Part shown: in pieces, positions 29,671-38,567 of the stretch | Position numbering within the stretch: position 1 is the first letter of the stretch | How the letters are laid out: the number at the start of each line of letters is the position of its first letter | Source: Lawsonella clevelandensis | GTDB taxonomy: Bacteria > Actinomycetota > Actinomycetes > Mycobacteriales > Mycobacteriaceae | Assembly (NCBI RefSeq): GCF_001293125.1 | Contig: NZ_CP009312.1 | Span: 1,401,447-1,465,446 of the forward strand | DNA: 64,000 nt | Direction: 5' to 3' | Notes under the pieces: model-generated | What the model was told of the DNA's origin: nothing | What the model saw: only the letters and a program-made list of their open reading frames with translations | Databases searched by the model: none | Program-made: the position numbers and the translations under genes

Positions 29671-30183
29671 ATGGCGTCCTATAACCCTTTGGTAGGAATT
29701 GTGATGGGGTCAGATTCCGACTGGCCGACAGTTGAGCCGGCGGTGGAAGCCCTGGATGCGTTCGGTATTCCATGGGAGGTGGGTGTGTATTCGGCGCACC
29801 GTACTCCGCAGCGCATGCTGGATTACGGCAAGGAGGCCGCGGGGCGGGGGCTGCAGTGCATTATTGCTTGTGCCGGTGGTGCTGCACATCTGCCGGGCAT
29901 GATGGCGGCAGCCACGGCGTTGCCTGTTATTGGTATCCCGCGTGCTTTGAAGAACCTGGAGGGAATGGATTCGCTGTTGTCTATCGTGCAGATGCCGGCG
30001 GGAGTGCCGGTAGCAACTGTGTCGATTGATGGCGCGAAGAATGCTGGCCTGTTGGCTGCTCGTATTATTGGCGCTGCTGATGCAGAGGTGCGGGCGAAGA
30101 TGGAGGCCTTTATGGCAGGGATGGAAGAAGAGGTCGTGGGTAAACACGCGGCTTTGCAGAACCGCCTGGATCAGGAACGGTAA
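29671..30183 (+). CDS. purE: N5-carboxyaminoimidazole ribonucleotide mutase
   Basis: Converts N5-CAIR, the PurK product, to CAIR. The 170 residues contain [21 protein letters not shown] and [11 protein letters not shown], all substrate-binding loops of class I PurE. The ATG at 29671 is preferred over a GTG at 29662 because AAAGG is 7-8 nt upstream of it. It ends 17 nt before the stop of the convergent TetR gene. Confidence 0.95.
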   Translation: MASYNPLVGIVMGSDSDWPTVEPAVEALDAFGIPWEVGVYSAHRTPQRMLDYGKEAAGRGLQCIIACAGGAAHLPGMMAAATALPVIGIPRALKNLEGMDSLLSIVQMPAGVPVATVSIDGAKNAGLLAARIIGAADAEVRAKMEAFMAGMEEEVVGKHAALQNRLDQER

Positions 30184-30200
30184 CCCCAGGTAGACGCAGT

Positions 30201-31094
30201 CTAGCGGGCAGAGCGCGGGGAGCGGCGAGTGCTGTTCTTCGCGCTCTTTTGTGTGGTGGGAGGGGCAGCTGTTTCGTCGGCAGGTGGTTTTTGTGCACCT
30301 GGTTTGCCAGCAGTTCTGCGGGTTGAGGTGCGCCGGCTGCTACTTTTCGGTTTCGAGATGTCTGCCATGAAGCGGGCGGGGGGAGTCATAGGTTCAGCTT
30401 CGGGGACTCCGAGGGAGATGAAGCGAGAACGTCGGTTGGTTGCGCTCGTTTCGGGGCTGCGCGGAATATTTGCTGGGGGAATGTCTGCGGAGGGGCTAAG
30501 GAGCCCGGTGAGTGCGTATTTCAGTTGTCGGCGCCAGGTGTCATTAGAGATGATGCGGGACATGGATCCAACGGAGAGGCTGGTGCCTTGCAGCATCATG
30601 ATGATCATGGCGGCAAGTTCCATGTCGTCTTCGTCGCGGAGCTGGGTTGGGTCGACGGCTCGGCAGTGGTGGATCAGGGAGGCTAGTACTGCAAGCAATT
30701 CCCGTTGTGAAATACCGAGGCGCATAACGAAATAGTTAGCTAGGAAGCCGTTTTCGGAGCGTGCGAGTTGGTCAAAAATGGGTTGTTCGCGCACGCGGAT
30801 CACAAAGTCGAGGAGGGTATCGATGAGTTCTTCCACGGTGTCGACAAGCTGATAGCACTGGTTCAATATGTCCAGCATGATGGAGGTGACGAGGGCGCAG
30901 AAGACGGCGTTGATGTCGCTGAAGCGACGATACAGAGTTGGCCGAGAAATACCTGCACGGCTGGCGATTTCAGAGATTGTGGCTTTGTCGATGCCCTTTT
31001 CCATAATGACGTCGTAGGCCGCGCCAAGGATCTTGCCGTCAATATTGAGGGGCAAGTTCCACGAGTAGGGGACGGAGTTATGTGGTGTGGTCAT
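30201..31094 (-). CDS. TetR-family regulator with long basic C-terminal tail
   Basis: This 297-residue regulator has a TetR helix-turn-helix at about residues 20-66 (KATISEIASRAGISRPTLYRRF), a helical ligand domain to about 205, and then about 90 residues rich in Pro, Ser, Thr, Arg and Lys. That tail is unusual for the family, which is normally about 200 residues. It lies downstream of glpD on the same strand but beyond the glpD terminator. It resembles the second TetR protein encoded at 32812-33474. Target genes are not known. Confidence 0.8.
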   Translation of the reverse strand: MTTPHNSVPYSWNLPLNIDGKILGAAYDVIMEKGIDKATISEIASRAGISRPTLYRRFSDINAVFCALVTSIMLDILNQCYQLVDTVEELIDTLLDFVIRVREQPIFDQLARSENGFLANYFVMRLGISQRELLAVLASLIHHCRAVDPTQLRDEDDMELAAMIIMMLQGTSLSVGSMSRIISNDTWRRQLKYALTGLLSPSADIPPANIPRSPETSATNRRSRFISLGVPEAEPMTPPARFMADISKPKSSSRRTSTRRTAGKPGAQKPPADETAAPPTTQKSAKNSTRRSPRSAR

Positions 31095-31215
31095 ATGGGG
31101 AAGGGTGAAAACTCAATGGCGCGCAGGCCAGTGCACTGTCGGGGAGTAGATATCGTGGCTTGTCCACTATGCTACGGGATTTAGCGCCGAATTTTTCTTA
31201 CATGGGGAAAGAAAA

Positions 31216-31251
31216 CCGGTGAGCCTAGTAAACAGCTACTAGGCCCACCGG
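31216..31251 (-). terminator. Terminator after glpD
   Basis: A 15-bp stem with one mismatch (CCGGTGAGCCTAGTA against TACTAGGCCCACCGG) and a 6-nt loop, starting 33 nt past the glpD stop. It separates glpD from the TetR gene further downstream. Confidence 0.75.
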
Positions 31252-31283
31252 GAAGAGTTAATGAAGTTGCTGTAGGTTGTGCC

Positions 31284-32846
31284 CTACTTGACCAGAGTGT
31301 CGATCATTTCCTGGGCGGTGGGAAGGGCTGCGTCGCGGTCCTTCTTCACCAAGCCGACGCGGGTGCGGCGGTCCAGGATATCGTCGACAGTCATGGCGCC
31401 TTCGTGGGTGACAGCGTAGGCAAACTCAGCACGGGTGATGTCCATGCCGGCAACCTGCTCCAGCGGGCGTTCGACCGGGCAGGAGGCCACTACGTTGGGG
31501 GCTTCGTGGCCGAAGCGAGCGACCAGCGAGGCGGGCAGTTTGTCCAGGTCTGCCTTGGACACCCCGGCCGAGGCAGAGTGCTTGGGAGCACCGATGAAGG
31601 GGGTGGTGCGGGTGATGCAGGGGCCGGCGCTGAGGTTGCGACGCTTGATGACCTCGTCGACGGTCTCTTCAGCCATGAGGCGGTACTCGGTGAACTTACC
31701 GCCCACGATGGAGATGAGGCCATTGCTGGCTTCGATGATGGCGTGGCGACGGGACAGGTCCGAGGTGGATCCGCCTTCACCGGAGTCGATGAGCGGGCGG
31801 TAGCCGGTGAAGGCGCCGATGACGTCGTCACGGGTGAGTTTCACTTCGAGGGCGCTGTTGAAGTTCTTGAGGAGGAAGTCGATGTCCTCTTCCGGGGTGG
31901 GTGGGACGTCGACGATTTCGCCACGGGTTTCTTCGTCGGTGAGGCCCAGGTAGATGCGTCCGAGCTGTTCGGGGATGGCGAAGAGGTAACGGGAGATGGA
32001 GCCAGGCAGCGGCACAGTGAGCTGGCCGGTAGGGTTGCCCATCTTGGCAGCGTCGATCACCAGGTGGGTGCCGCGGGCGGGACGGAGTTTGATCTCGTTA
32101 TCGATGTGTCCTGCCCAGACACCGGTGGCAGAGCTCACAGACTTGGCGCTGAGGGTGAAGCTCTTGCCGCCCAGTTGGTCAGTGACGGTTACGGAGGTAC
32201 CGGTGACGTCGCTGCAGGCAGCATGGGTGAGGACGAGGCAGCCCTTTTCTGCGGCGGTGCGGATGGCGCAGGTGACGACTCGGGCGTCGTCGATCATCTG
32301 GCCGTCGTAGAACACCCAGGAGCCCTTAAGTCCATCGCGGGAGACACCGGGACACATTTCGAGGGTCTTAGAGACGCTCTGGTAGTGGGAGTGGGGAAGA
32401 ATGTCGCCGGAGGTGCCGGCCGCCATGCGGAGGAGGTCGCCACCAATGAAGCCGACGCGGGAAGCACCCTGCTGGATGGTGGTGGCGGCGTCGTTCAGTG
32501 GAACGACCTGGGCGATGGAATGAACGAGGTGTGGAGCGGTCTCTTCCAGGAGGATGCCACGTTCGACGGCGGAGCTGTGGGCGATGCCGAGTTCCATCTT
32601 GGCGAGGTAGCGGAGGCCACCGTGGGCGAGCTTGGAGGACCAGCGGGAGGTGCCGAAGGCGATATCTTCTTTTTCAATGATGGCGACTTTGAGGCCGCGG
32701 GTGACGGCGTCGAGAGCCACGCCGGCACCGGTGATGCCGGCGCCGATGATGATCATGTCGAGCTCACCGGCGGGCATCGAAGCGAGTTTAGCGAGAGTTT
32801 CGGTACGAAGTTCAGGAGATAGTGCGCGAGGATCCTGTGAGGTCAT
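31284..32846 (-). CDS. glpD: Glycerol-3-phosphate dehydrogenase (FAD, quinone-linked)
   Basis: Oxidises sn-glycerol 3-phosphate to dihydroxyacetone phosphate at the membrane and passes electrons to quinone. The 520 residues start with an FAD-binding MIIIGAGITGAGVALDA (about residues 31-47), then SSKLAHGGLRYL, RPARGTHLVID, GAFTGYRPL and the conserved C-terminal region. It shares 35 nt with the end of the upstream TetR gene, so the two are translationally coupled and the regulator probably controls this gene. The ordinary source of its substrate would be GlpK at 16594. Confidence 0.95.
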   Translation of the reverse strand: MTSQDPRALSPELRTETLAKLASMPAGELDMIIIGAGITGAGVALDAVTRGLKVAIIEKEDIAFGTSRWSSKLAHGGLRYLAKMELGIAHSSAVERGILLEETAPHLVHSIAQVVPLNDAATTIQQGASRVGFIGGDLLRMAAGTSGDILPHSHYQSVSKTLEMCPGVSRDGLKGSWVFYDGQMIDDARVVTCAIRTAAEKGCLVLTHAACSDVTGTSVTVTDQLGGKSFTLSAKSVSSATGVWAGHIDNEIKLRPARGTHLVIDAAKMGNPTGQLTVPLPGSISRYLFAIPEQLGRIYLGLTDEETRGEIVDVPPTPEEDIDFLLKNFNSALEVKLTRDDVIGAFTGYRPLIDSGEGGSTSDLSRRHAIIEASNGLISIVGGKFTEYRLMAEETVDEVIKRRNLSAGPCITRTTPFIGAPKHSASAGVSKADLDKLPASLVARFGHEAPNVVASCPVERPLEQVAGMDITRAEFAYAVTHEGAMTVDDILDRRTRVGLVKKDRDAALPTAQEMIDTLVK

Positions 32847-33474
32847 GAGACAAATATCCCTTCAATGTTTTGGTTAGTTCTTCACGCCAAACGTCATCAC
32901 TACCAAAACCGGAGGAGGCTGCCTGTGCGGAGAGTGCAGCAGCCTGGGTTATGACCAGAATCATAGTTGCCATGACGTGGGGATCGTCCTGGCGGATGAG
33001 GAGTGCTGCCTCCGGCTCTTCACCGTGTGCGCGGGCCACATCTGATACCTGGACTTGCTTGATGAGGGTTTCCAAGTAGCGGATGAGAGCGATTTGGCTC
33101 TGGCCGAAGCGTCGGAAGGAGTACGTGGTCAGCAGTTCGGGATCTGTCTCGATAATGGCCCGGAGGAAAGCATTGTTCCGTGCTTTGTCGGTGTAGATCA
33201 CGATGGTGTTGACCAGTTCCTCGGTATCCGAAGGCATACGGGGCACAGTGTCTAGAATGTCGAGGAGTTCCCGGGTGAGGAGTGCCGTGGCGAGGGCGGT
33301 GACGTCCTTGTAACGGCGGTAGAGAGTAGGGCGGCTCACTTGGGCGGCTCGGGCAATTCCAGCCATGGTTGTGCGGCGTACACCATCCTTCACGATGCAG
33401 CTGAGGCCAGCTTTGATGATGGCTTCATCGACCGACATCGTGGTGGATTCTGGATTCTGAGGTGACTTAGGCAC
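32812..33474 (-). CDS. TetR-family regulator coupled to glpD
   Basis: This 220-residue regulator has the helix-turn-helix TTMAGIARAAQVSRPTLYRRY at about residues 35-55. The rest is a helical ligand-binding domain. Its 3' end overlaps the glpD start by 35 nt. From that context I infer that it senses glycerol 3-phosphate, an acyl-CoA or a related signal and represses the pair; no operator was identified in the 104-nt gap upstream (33475-33578). The helix-turn-helix is close to that of the TetR gene at 30201. Confidence 0.85.
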   Translation of the reverse strand: MPKSPQNPESTTMSVDEAIIKAGLSCIVKDGVRRTTMAGIARAAQVSRPTLYRRYKDVTALATALLTRELLDILDTVPRMPSDTEELVNTIVIYTDKARNNAFLRAIIETDPELLTTYSFRRFGQSQIALIRYLETLIKQVQVSDVARAHGEEPEAALLIRQDDPHVMATMILVITQAAALSAQAASSGFGSDDVWREELTKTLKGYLSHDLTGSSRTIS

Positions 33475-33578
33475 GGTTCAATACTCCCCTAGGAATTACA
33501 GATTGTCAATAAGTGTTAATGTGTAAATGGCAATAGTTGGCAAGATCACATTAGTGCTGCTCGTCGGGGACGCAGAAC

Positions 33579-35081
33579 CTAATTGACGCATTGCGGACCA
33601 CGCCCACCCGCGCTAATAGAGGGGGTACTACCGGGGCTCACAGTGGGTTTGACAGGCAGTTCAAGATCACTGGCGAAGACAGTCTTCCCGTCCTTCGTGG
33701 CCGGTCCCTCATAGTCGTCAGAGAGGACGACTCGCACGGTTCCAATAGGTACATCTGCGGAACTCTGGACGGGGAGACCACCCAAGTCTTTACTCACGGC
33801 ATCCGCCGCAGCCATGGTCTGTGGATTACCCACCACAACACTAGTGGGGGTGTCGTTGTCAGAGTTTCCGGTGTTCTGAGTCTGGTAGCCCAGCCCCTCC
33901 AAGTACTTGGCCACTGAACCAGCCAATCCGGCGAGAGAACCGGCATTCAAGACCGATAGTGACACGGCAGAACGATCAATGTTGACACGTTCCGGCTTCG
34001 GCAGTTCCTTTTTCTTCCCCGGCTTCTTGGAAGACCCAATGGTGCGCTCCACCCACGCCTTCACTGCCGGCGGATCAACTTCAATAGCACTCACCATGTC
34101 GCCGTTATCCAGCTTCATATGTGCATCAGGATTAGTGACAGGGATGGTAGCGAACTTCACCTGCCCACCCGTCAGGTGCTGAAGCTGCTGGGCGAATTGC
34201 ACCACGTCCCAGCCCTCGTTCACCACCACGGAGCGGTTAATTGCTTGAGTGAGCCGGTTCAACGCATCCGGATTGGTGAGGACACCCGCGGAAAGCACCT
34301 TGCGCACCATAGAGGCCATATACGCCTGCTGGCGGGTAATACGGTCGAGGTCACCACGCAACAAACCGTGGCGTTGACGGACAAACGCAAGTGCTTTGGA
34401 ACCACTCAGTGTCTGCACTCCAGCACGGAAGTGTGCACCCGAATAAGGGTCGTTCACAGCACGGTTGAGACATACTTCCACGCCGCCCACTGCATTAGTG
34501 ATAAGGACAAAGCCCAGTAAGCCCACTTCGGCATAATGGTCGACCGTCACGCCGGTAAGATCGGCGACTGCGTGGAGGAGGGCTTCACGGCCAGCATCCG
34601 TCGCTACCTTCTCGGCTTGTTGCGGGGACATGCCCTTGGCCAGGGCTTCCTGCTTGGCCAACAACAGAGTCTGCCCATACACGCCATTGATTTTGCCCTC
34701 ACCCAACTTCGGGGTGGAGATCCACGTATCGCGGGGAATGGAGATAGCGGTAGCGGAGCGGCCATTGTGGGGAATACGCACCAGCAGGATGGTGTCCGTG
34801 TTGGTCGATTCCACATCACTGCCTGCGTGCAGCATACGCTGCTCGCTGGGGGTAAGCGGATTGCCCTTGGCATCAGTGCGGGAGTCAGACCCGACGAGGA
34901 GGATGTCAGTAGCGCCATCCGCTTCACCACCTAGGGAAAGGAAGGCGTTCGCGGTGTTGTCTTTGAGGGTATCGATCTTTGACCATGCGAAGGTTGACAC
35001 AACGACGAGGAGGATGGCGATGATAGCGATAATAGGTCGCACAACGCGCGTCAGAACCGTCTGGGGAGCGCGGCCATTCAT
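33579..35081 (-). CDS. LytR-CpsA-Psr (LCP) family cell-wall ligase with LytR_C domain
   Basis: LCP proteins attach lipid-linked glycopolymers to peptidoglycan; in mycolate-producing bacteria this is arabinogalactan. The ATG at 35081 has AAAGGAG 5-6 nt upstream and gives 500 residues. There is one membrane helix at about 13-33, then an LCP domain with ILLVGSDSR, ISIPRDTWI, GKINGVYG and FVRQRHGLLRGDLDRITRQ. A LytR_C domain follows (about 380-465) and a Pro/Ser-rich end. It is divergent from the rmlB-led sugar cluster, as Rv3267 is next to rmlD in M. tuberculosis. Confidence 0.9.
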   Translation of the reverse strand: MNGRAPQTVLTRVVRPIIAIIAILLVVVSTFAWSKIDTLKDNTANAFLSLGGEADGATDILLVGSDSRTDAKGNPLTPSEQRMLHAGSDVESTNTDTILLVRIPHNGRSATAISIPRDTWISTPKLGEGKINGVYGQTLLLAKQEALAKGMSPQQAEKVATDAGREALLHAVADLTGVTVDHYAEVGLLGFVLITNAVGGVEVCLNRAVNDPYSGAHFRAGVQTLSGSKALAFVRQRHGLLRGDLDRITRQQAYMASMVRKVLSAGVLTNPDALNRLTQAINRSVVVNEGWDVVQFAQQLQHLTGGQVKFATIPVTNPDAHMKLDNGDMVSAIEVDPPAVKAWVERTIGSSKKPGKKKELPKPERVNIDRSAVSLSVLNAGSLAGLAGSVAKYLEGLGYQTQNTGNSDNDTPTSVVVGNPQTMAAADAVSKDLGGLPVQSSADVPIGTVRVVLSDDYEGPATKDGKTVFASDLELPVKPTVSPGSTPSISAGGRGPQCVN

Positions 35082-35348
35082 AGCATCTCCTTTCCTCGTC
35101 GATATCCCTCCCACCAGGACTATTACTGGTGGATAACTAGAAGATCACTCTGTGGTAACAGAGTACTCCTACTAGATTACGAAAAAAGCACTACATTTCG
35201 ACAATTGACGAGCCCACTCAACAAGAAAAACCTGAGGTGAGGCCAAGAGTTTCAGGTGCTCTACAGCAGCTGTTCCAGAAATGCACAGGGCAGCTCCCAT
35301 AGTAGGTAATCTAGGAACAAGCACTAGCACCTAGGGGAAGGACATAGG
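35082..35348. promoter_or_regulatory. Divergent promoter region between the LCP gene and rmlB
   Basis: This AT-rich 267-nt gap must hold promoters for both directions. On the minus strand a TTGTCG (35199-35204) and a TAATCT (35174-35179) are 19 nt apart, a weak sigma-70-like pair. A small inverted repeat CTCTG-TGGTAA-CAGAG lies at 35148-35163. No small gene was seen. Confidence 0.35.
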
Positions 35349-36380
35349 GTGAAGCTCTTCATCACCGGTGGAGCTGGCTTTATCGGCTCAGTTTTTACCA
35401 CAATGGCTCTGGAGGGAGCACTCGATCTTCCGGAGCTCGAAGCCGTCACCGTCTACGATGCCCTCACCTACGCCGGCACACTGACAAACCTCACCCAATG
35501 TGCGAGTGACCCCCGCTTCTCCTTCGTCCACGGTGACATTTGCGATGAACCCACTCTGCACGAGGCCATGCGTGGACACGACGCCGTCATCCATTTCGCC
35601 GCAGAATCACATGTCGACCGGTCCATTAATGGAGCCACCACTTTCGCGCACACCAACGTCGTAGGAACCGCAGCCGTCATGCAGGCGGCGCACGACGTCG
35701 GCGTCAGCCGCATCGTCCATGTCTCCACCGACGAAATCTACGGTTCCATCCCGCTGGGGGCCTGGCCGGAAACAGACCCGCTCCTTCCCACCAGCCCCTA
35801 CTCCGCTTCGAAAGCAGGCTCTGACCTCGTCGCCCAATCGTTCTTCCGGAGCTTCGGCCTGCCCGTCGTCATTACCCGCTGCTCCAATAACTACGGCCCG
35901 CACCAGTTCCCCGAAAAGCTCATCCCGCTTTTCGTCACCAACCTTATGGAGGGAAAGAAGGTACCAGTCTATGGTGATGGCTCCGCTCGCCGCGACTGGC
36001 TGCACGTCACTGACCACTGCCGGGGGTTAGCGATGGCGTTGACGAAAGGCCGTGCCGGGGAGGTCTATAACATTGGGGGTGGGACAGAAATGTCCGCGCT
36101 AGAGATGACTCGTCGGATTGTCGCTGAGATGGGGATGCGCGAGAACATGATCGACTTCGTGGCAGACCGACCGGGTCACGATATGCGCTACTGTGTGGAC
36201 GACTCCAAAGCCCGTGCGGAATTGGGCTACCGGCCCCACATGAGTTTTGACCACGGATTGGCTTCTACTATCGCCTGGTATCGCGAGAACCGGGAGTGGT
36301 GGGAACCGTTGCGCGCGGGGGCACCTCGGCTGGAACGGTTCGATCAGGCCGCACCCTACCAGGATGTTGACCCGCGTTGA
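35349..36380 (+). CDS. rmlB: dTDP-glucose 4,6-dehydratase
   Basis: Second step of dTDP-L-rhamnose synthesis. This 343-residue short-chain dehydrogenase-type protein has the NAD loop TGGAGFIGS (residues 6-14), the catalytic STDEIYG (about 125-131), the YSASKAGSD tyrosine-lysine pair, and NNYGPHQFPEKLIP. The GTG start follows GGGGAAGGA. In M. tuberculosis rmlB lies elsewhere with rmlC; here it heads the rmlB-rmlD-wbbL-manB block. No rmlA or rmlC is seen in the window. Confidence 0.94.
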   Translation: MKLFITGGAGFIGSVFTTMALEGALDLPELEAVTVYDALTYAGTLTNLTQCASDPRFSFVHGDICDEPTLHEAMRGHDAVIHFAAESHVDRSINGATTFAHTNVVGTAAVMQAAHDVGVSRIVHVSTDEIYGSIPLGAWPETDPLLPTSPYSASKAGSDLVAQSFFRSFGLPVVITRCSNNYGPHQFPEKLIPLFVTNLMEGKKVPVYGDGSARRDWLHVTDHCRGLAMALTKGRAGEVYNIGGGTEMSALEMTRRIVAEMGMRENMIDFVADRPGHDMRYCVDDSKARAELGYRPHMSFDHGLASTIAWYRENREWWEPLRAGAPRLERFDQAAPYQDVDPR

Positions 36381-36557
36381 CGCCAGGTTGCTGGTCTCCC
36401 CGACTCGTGCGGCTATTAGGAAACCAGCGCAAACCCCAGTAGCCTCTATACACTTGGCGCCCATCGAGCGGTTTTCTCGCGACATCGCACGCCCACACAT
36501 CATGAGCCGACTGACTCGAAACGTCACACACTAGCGACTAAAGAAGAGAGTATTCCT

Positions 36558-37595
36558 GTGACAACGCATCGCTGCCGAATCCACATCGTGGGAGCCAGTG
36601 GCCAACTTGGCTATGCGCTCCTCGCCACCCAACCTGCCTTCCTGTGGGAAGTCGGGCAGGAAACCCCGCTAGTGATGTACTCGCGCCGGGACTGTGATCT
36701 CTCCGATCCGTCGGTATTCACCGCTGGTGAAACGCTCATGTTGGGCCCCGGGGACATCGTCCTTAACTGCGCCGCCTACACTGCCGTCGATGCTGCTGAA
36801 GAGAATTCCGACCTGGCCTACCGCGTCAACGCCGAAGCGCCTGGTGAACTGGCAGCACTCTGCCGGGAACGGGGTGCGCATCTTGTTCACCTCAGTACTG
36901 ACTACGTTTTTGGGGGGCAGCCGCGTTTCGATGATGCAGGACAGTGCCTGCCCTGGGAGACAGACGACCCAGTCTCCCCGAGCTGCGTCTACGGAGCGAG
37001 TAAAGCCGCCGGTGAAGCTGCCATTATGGATGCCTGGGCCGGTGCTGAGGGACCACAGCAAGCTGTGATTGTGCGCACCTCCTGGCTGTTTACCGGTCCG
37101 CAACGCCACCAGTGGGGTGTGCGGGGCCGCGACTTCGTCACCACGATGCAGGATCTCTACCGAGAGAAGGGGAGCGTAACGGTCGTCAACGACCAGCGCG
37201 GCTGCCCCACCTATTCCCTCGACCTGGCCTGGGGCCTGTGGGAACTCTGTCAGAAACTCTGTCATGGGGAGTCGGTACCCGCTCTTCTCCATGCCACTAA
37301 CTCAGGTTTCACCACCTGGTTCGAATTCGCTCAGGCCATTATCAGCCAACTCGATAGTGACGCGGCCGCAGCTGTGCACCCCTGCACGAGCAGCGAGTTC
37401 CCCACTCCGGCAGCTCGCCCTAGCTGGTCAGTCCTCAGTTCCACCAGCTGGCAGGATGCCGGGCTGACTCCGCTGCGTTCGTGGCAGGACGCGCTCAGGG
37501 AGGCGCTGGCTGACTCTGCACAGGGGTCCCTACCGACGCCCGCCACGAGGCACCTGCCGATTCCTCAGTTCGAGTTCAACCAGTCGGATAGATAG
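36558..37595 (+). CDS. rmlD: dTDP-4-dehydrorhamnose reductase
   Basis: Last step of dTDP-L-rhamnose synthesis. The 345 residues contain GASGQLGYAL (residues 12-21), LSTDYVFGG and YGASKAAGE, the Rossmann and catalytic motifs. It is somewhat longer than usual because of a C-terminal tail after residue 320. The GTG start has AAGAAGAGAG upstream. The 177-nt gap before it (36381-36557) shows no gene. The wbbL start follows 10 nt after its stop. Confidence 0.92.
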   Translation: MTTHRCRIHIVGASGQLGYALLATQPAFLWEVGQETPLVMYSRRDCDLSDPSVFTAGETLMLGPGDIVLNCAAYTAVDAAEENSDLAYRVNAEAPGELAALCRERGAHLVHLSTDYVFGGQPRFDDAGQCLPWETDDPVSPSCVYGASKAAGEAAIMDAWAGAEGPQQAVIVRTSWLFTGPQRHQWGVRGRDFVTTMQDLYREKGSVTVVNDQRGCPTYSLDLAWGLWELCQKLCHGESVPALLHATNSGFTTWFEFAQAIISQLDSDAAAAVHPCTSSEFPTPAARPSWSVLSSTSWQDAGLTPLRSWQDALREALADSAQGSLPTPATRHLPIPQFEFNQSDR

Positions 37596-37605
37596 GCTAT
37601 TACTC

Positions 37606-38502
37606 GTGGCACAAGCATCCTTAGCAGTAGTGACCGTCACCTATTCACCCGGTCGCTACTTGCGCACCTTCTTGGACAGTATTCCTGCAGCGACTCATCA
37701 GCCAGTGCACGTCATTATGGCGGATAACGGCTCCACCGACGGGGCACCTGAGGCTGCCGTGCGTGACTATGCTGGCACCCCCGGCCTCACCGTCGGCCTG
37801 CTCGGCATGGGTTCTAACCTCGGCTACGGCTCCGCTATCAACCGGGCCTTCACCTATCTTGAGGACAATTGCCCGGACGTCCGCACTGACTACATCCTCA
37901 TCTCCAATCCTGATGTGGAGTTCTCGCCGGGGTCGATTGATGCGCTGCTCGCTGCTGCTGAGCGTTGGGAGAAAGCTGGTGCGCTAGGGCCACTTATTCG
38001 AGAAGCGGACGGTACTATCTATCCTTCTGCGCGGGCCCTGCCGAGTATTCGCGATGGGATTGCCCACGCCCTTCTTGGTCCGATCTGGCCGGGAAACCCG
38101 TGGACGAAGTCTTACTTGGATGATCGAAACATGACGGTGGAGCATCCTGCCGGTTGGCTGTCCGGTTCCTGTCTGTTGGTGCGGTGGGAAGCCTTTTACC
38201 AGATTGCTGGTTTCGACGAGGGTTACTTCATGTATATGGAGGATGTGGATCTGGGTGACCGGCTCGGTAAAGCAGGTTGGCAGAACATCTTCGTCCCCTC
38301 CGCTGAGATCCGGCATGCGAAAGGCCATGCTGCCAGCTCCCATCCGGAGACCATGTTGCCGGCACACCATCGGAGTGCATATAAATTCCAGGCCGATCGC
38401 CACCCACATTGGTGGCAAGCTCCACTACGGTGGATACTGAAGGCTGGCCTGTGGGTTCGGTGTCAGATTGCCGTATCGTTGGCGCGCCGCCAGCGGCACT
38501 GA
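37606..38502 (+). CDS. wbbL: Rhamnosyltransferase WbbL (GT2), arabinogalactan linker
   Basis: Adds rhamnose from dTDP-rhamnose to GlcNAc-PP-decaprenol, making the linker that joins arabinogalactan to peptidoglycan. The 298 residues show the GT2 motifs VVTVTYSPG, ADNGSTDG (about 45-52), NPDVEF and the WbbL-typical GYFMYMEDVDLGDRL. The enzyme works at the inner face of the membrane. GTG start. Its dTDP-rhamnose comes from the two genes immediately upstream, which supports the call. Confidence 0.94.
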   Translation: MAQASLAVVTVTYSPGRYLRTFLDSIPAATHQPVHVIMADNGSTDGAPEAAVRDYAGTPGLTVGLLGMGSNLGYGSAINRAFTYLEDNCPDVRTDYILISNPDVEFSPGSIDALLAAAERWEKAGALGPLIREADGTIYPSARALPSIRDGIAHALLGPIWPGNPWTKSYLDDRNMTVEHPAGWLSGSCLLVRWEAFYQIAGFDEGYFMYMEDVDLGDRLGKAGWQNIFVPSAEIRHAKGHAASSHPETMLPAHHRSAYKFQADRHPHWWQAPLRWILKAGLWVRCQIAVSLARRQRH

Positions 38503-38567
38503 CCTTTTCCACTTCTGTCCACCGTTTCTTCTATAACTCTGCGTACTTCAAGGAATTGGATATCACC

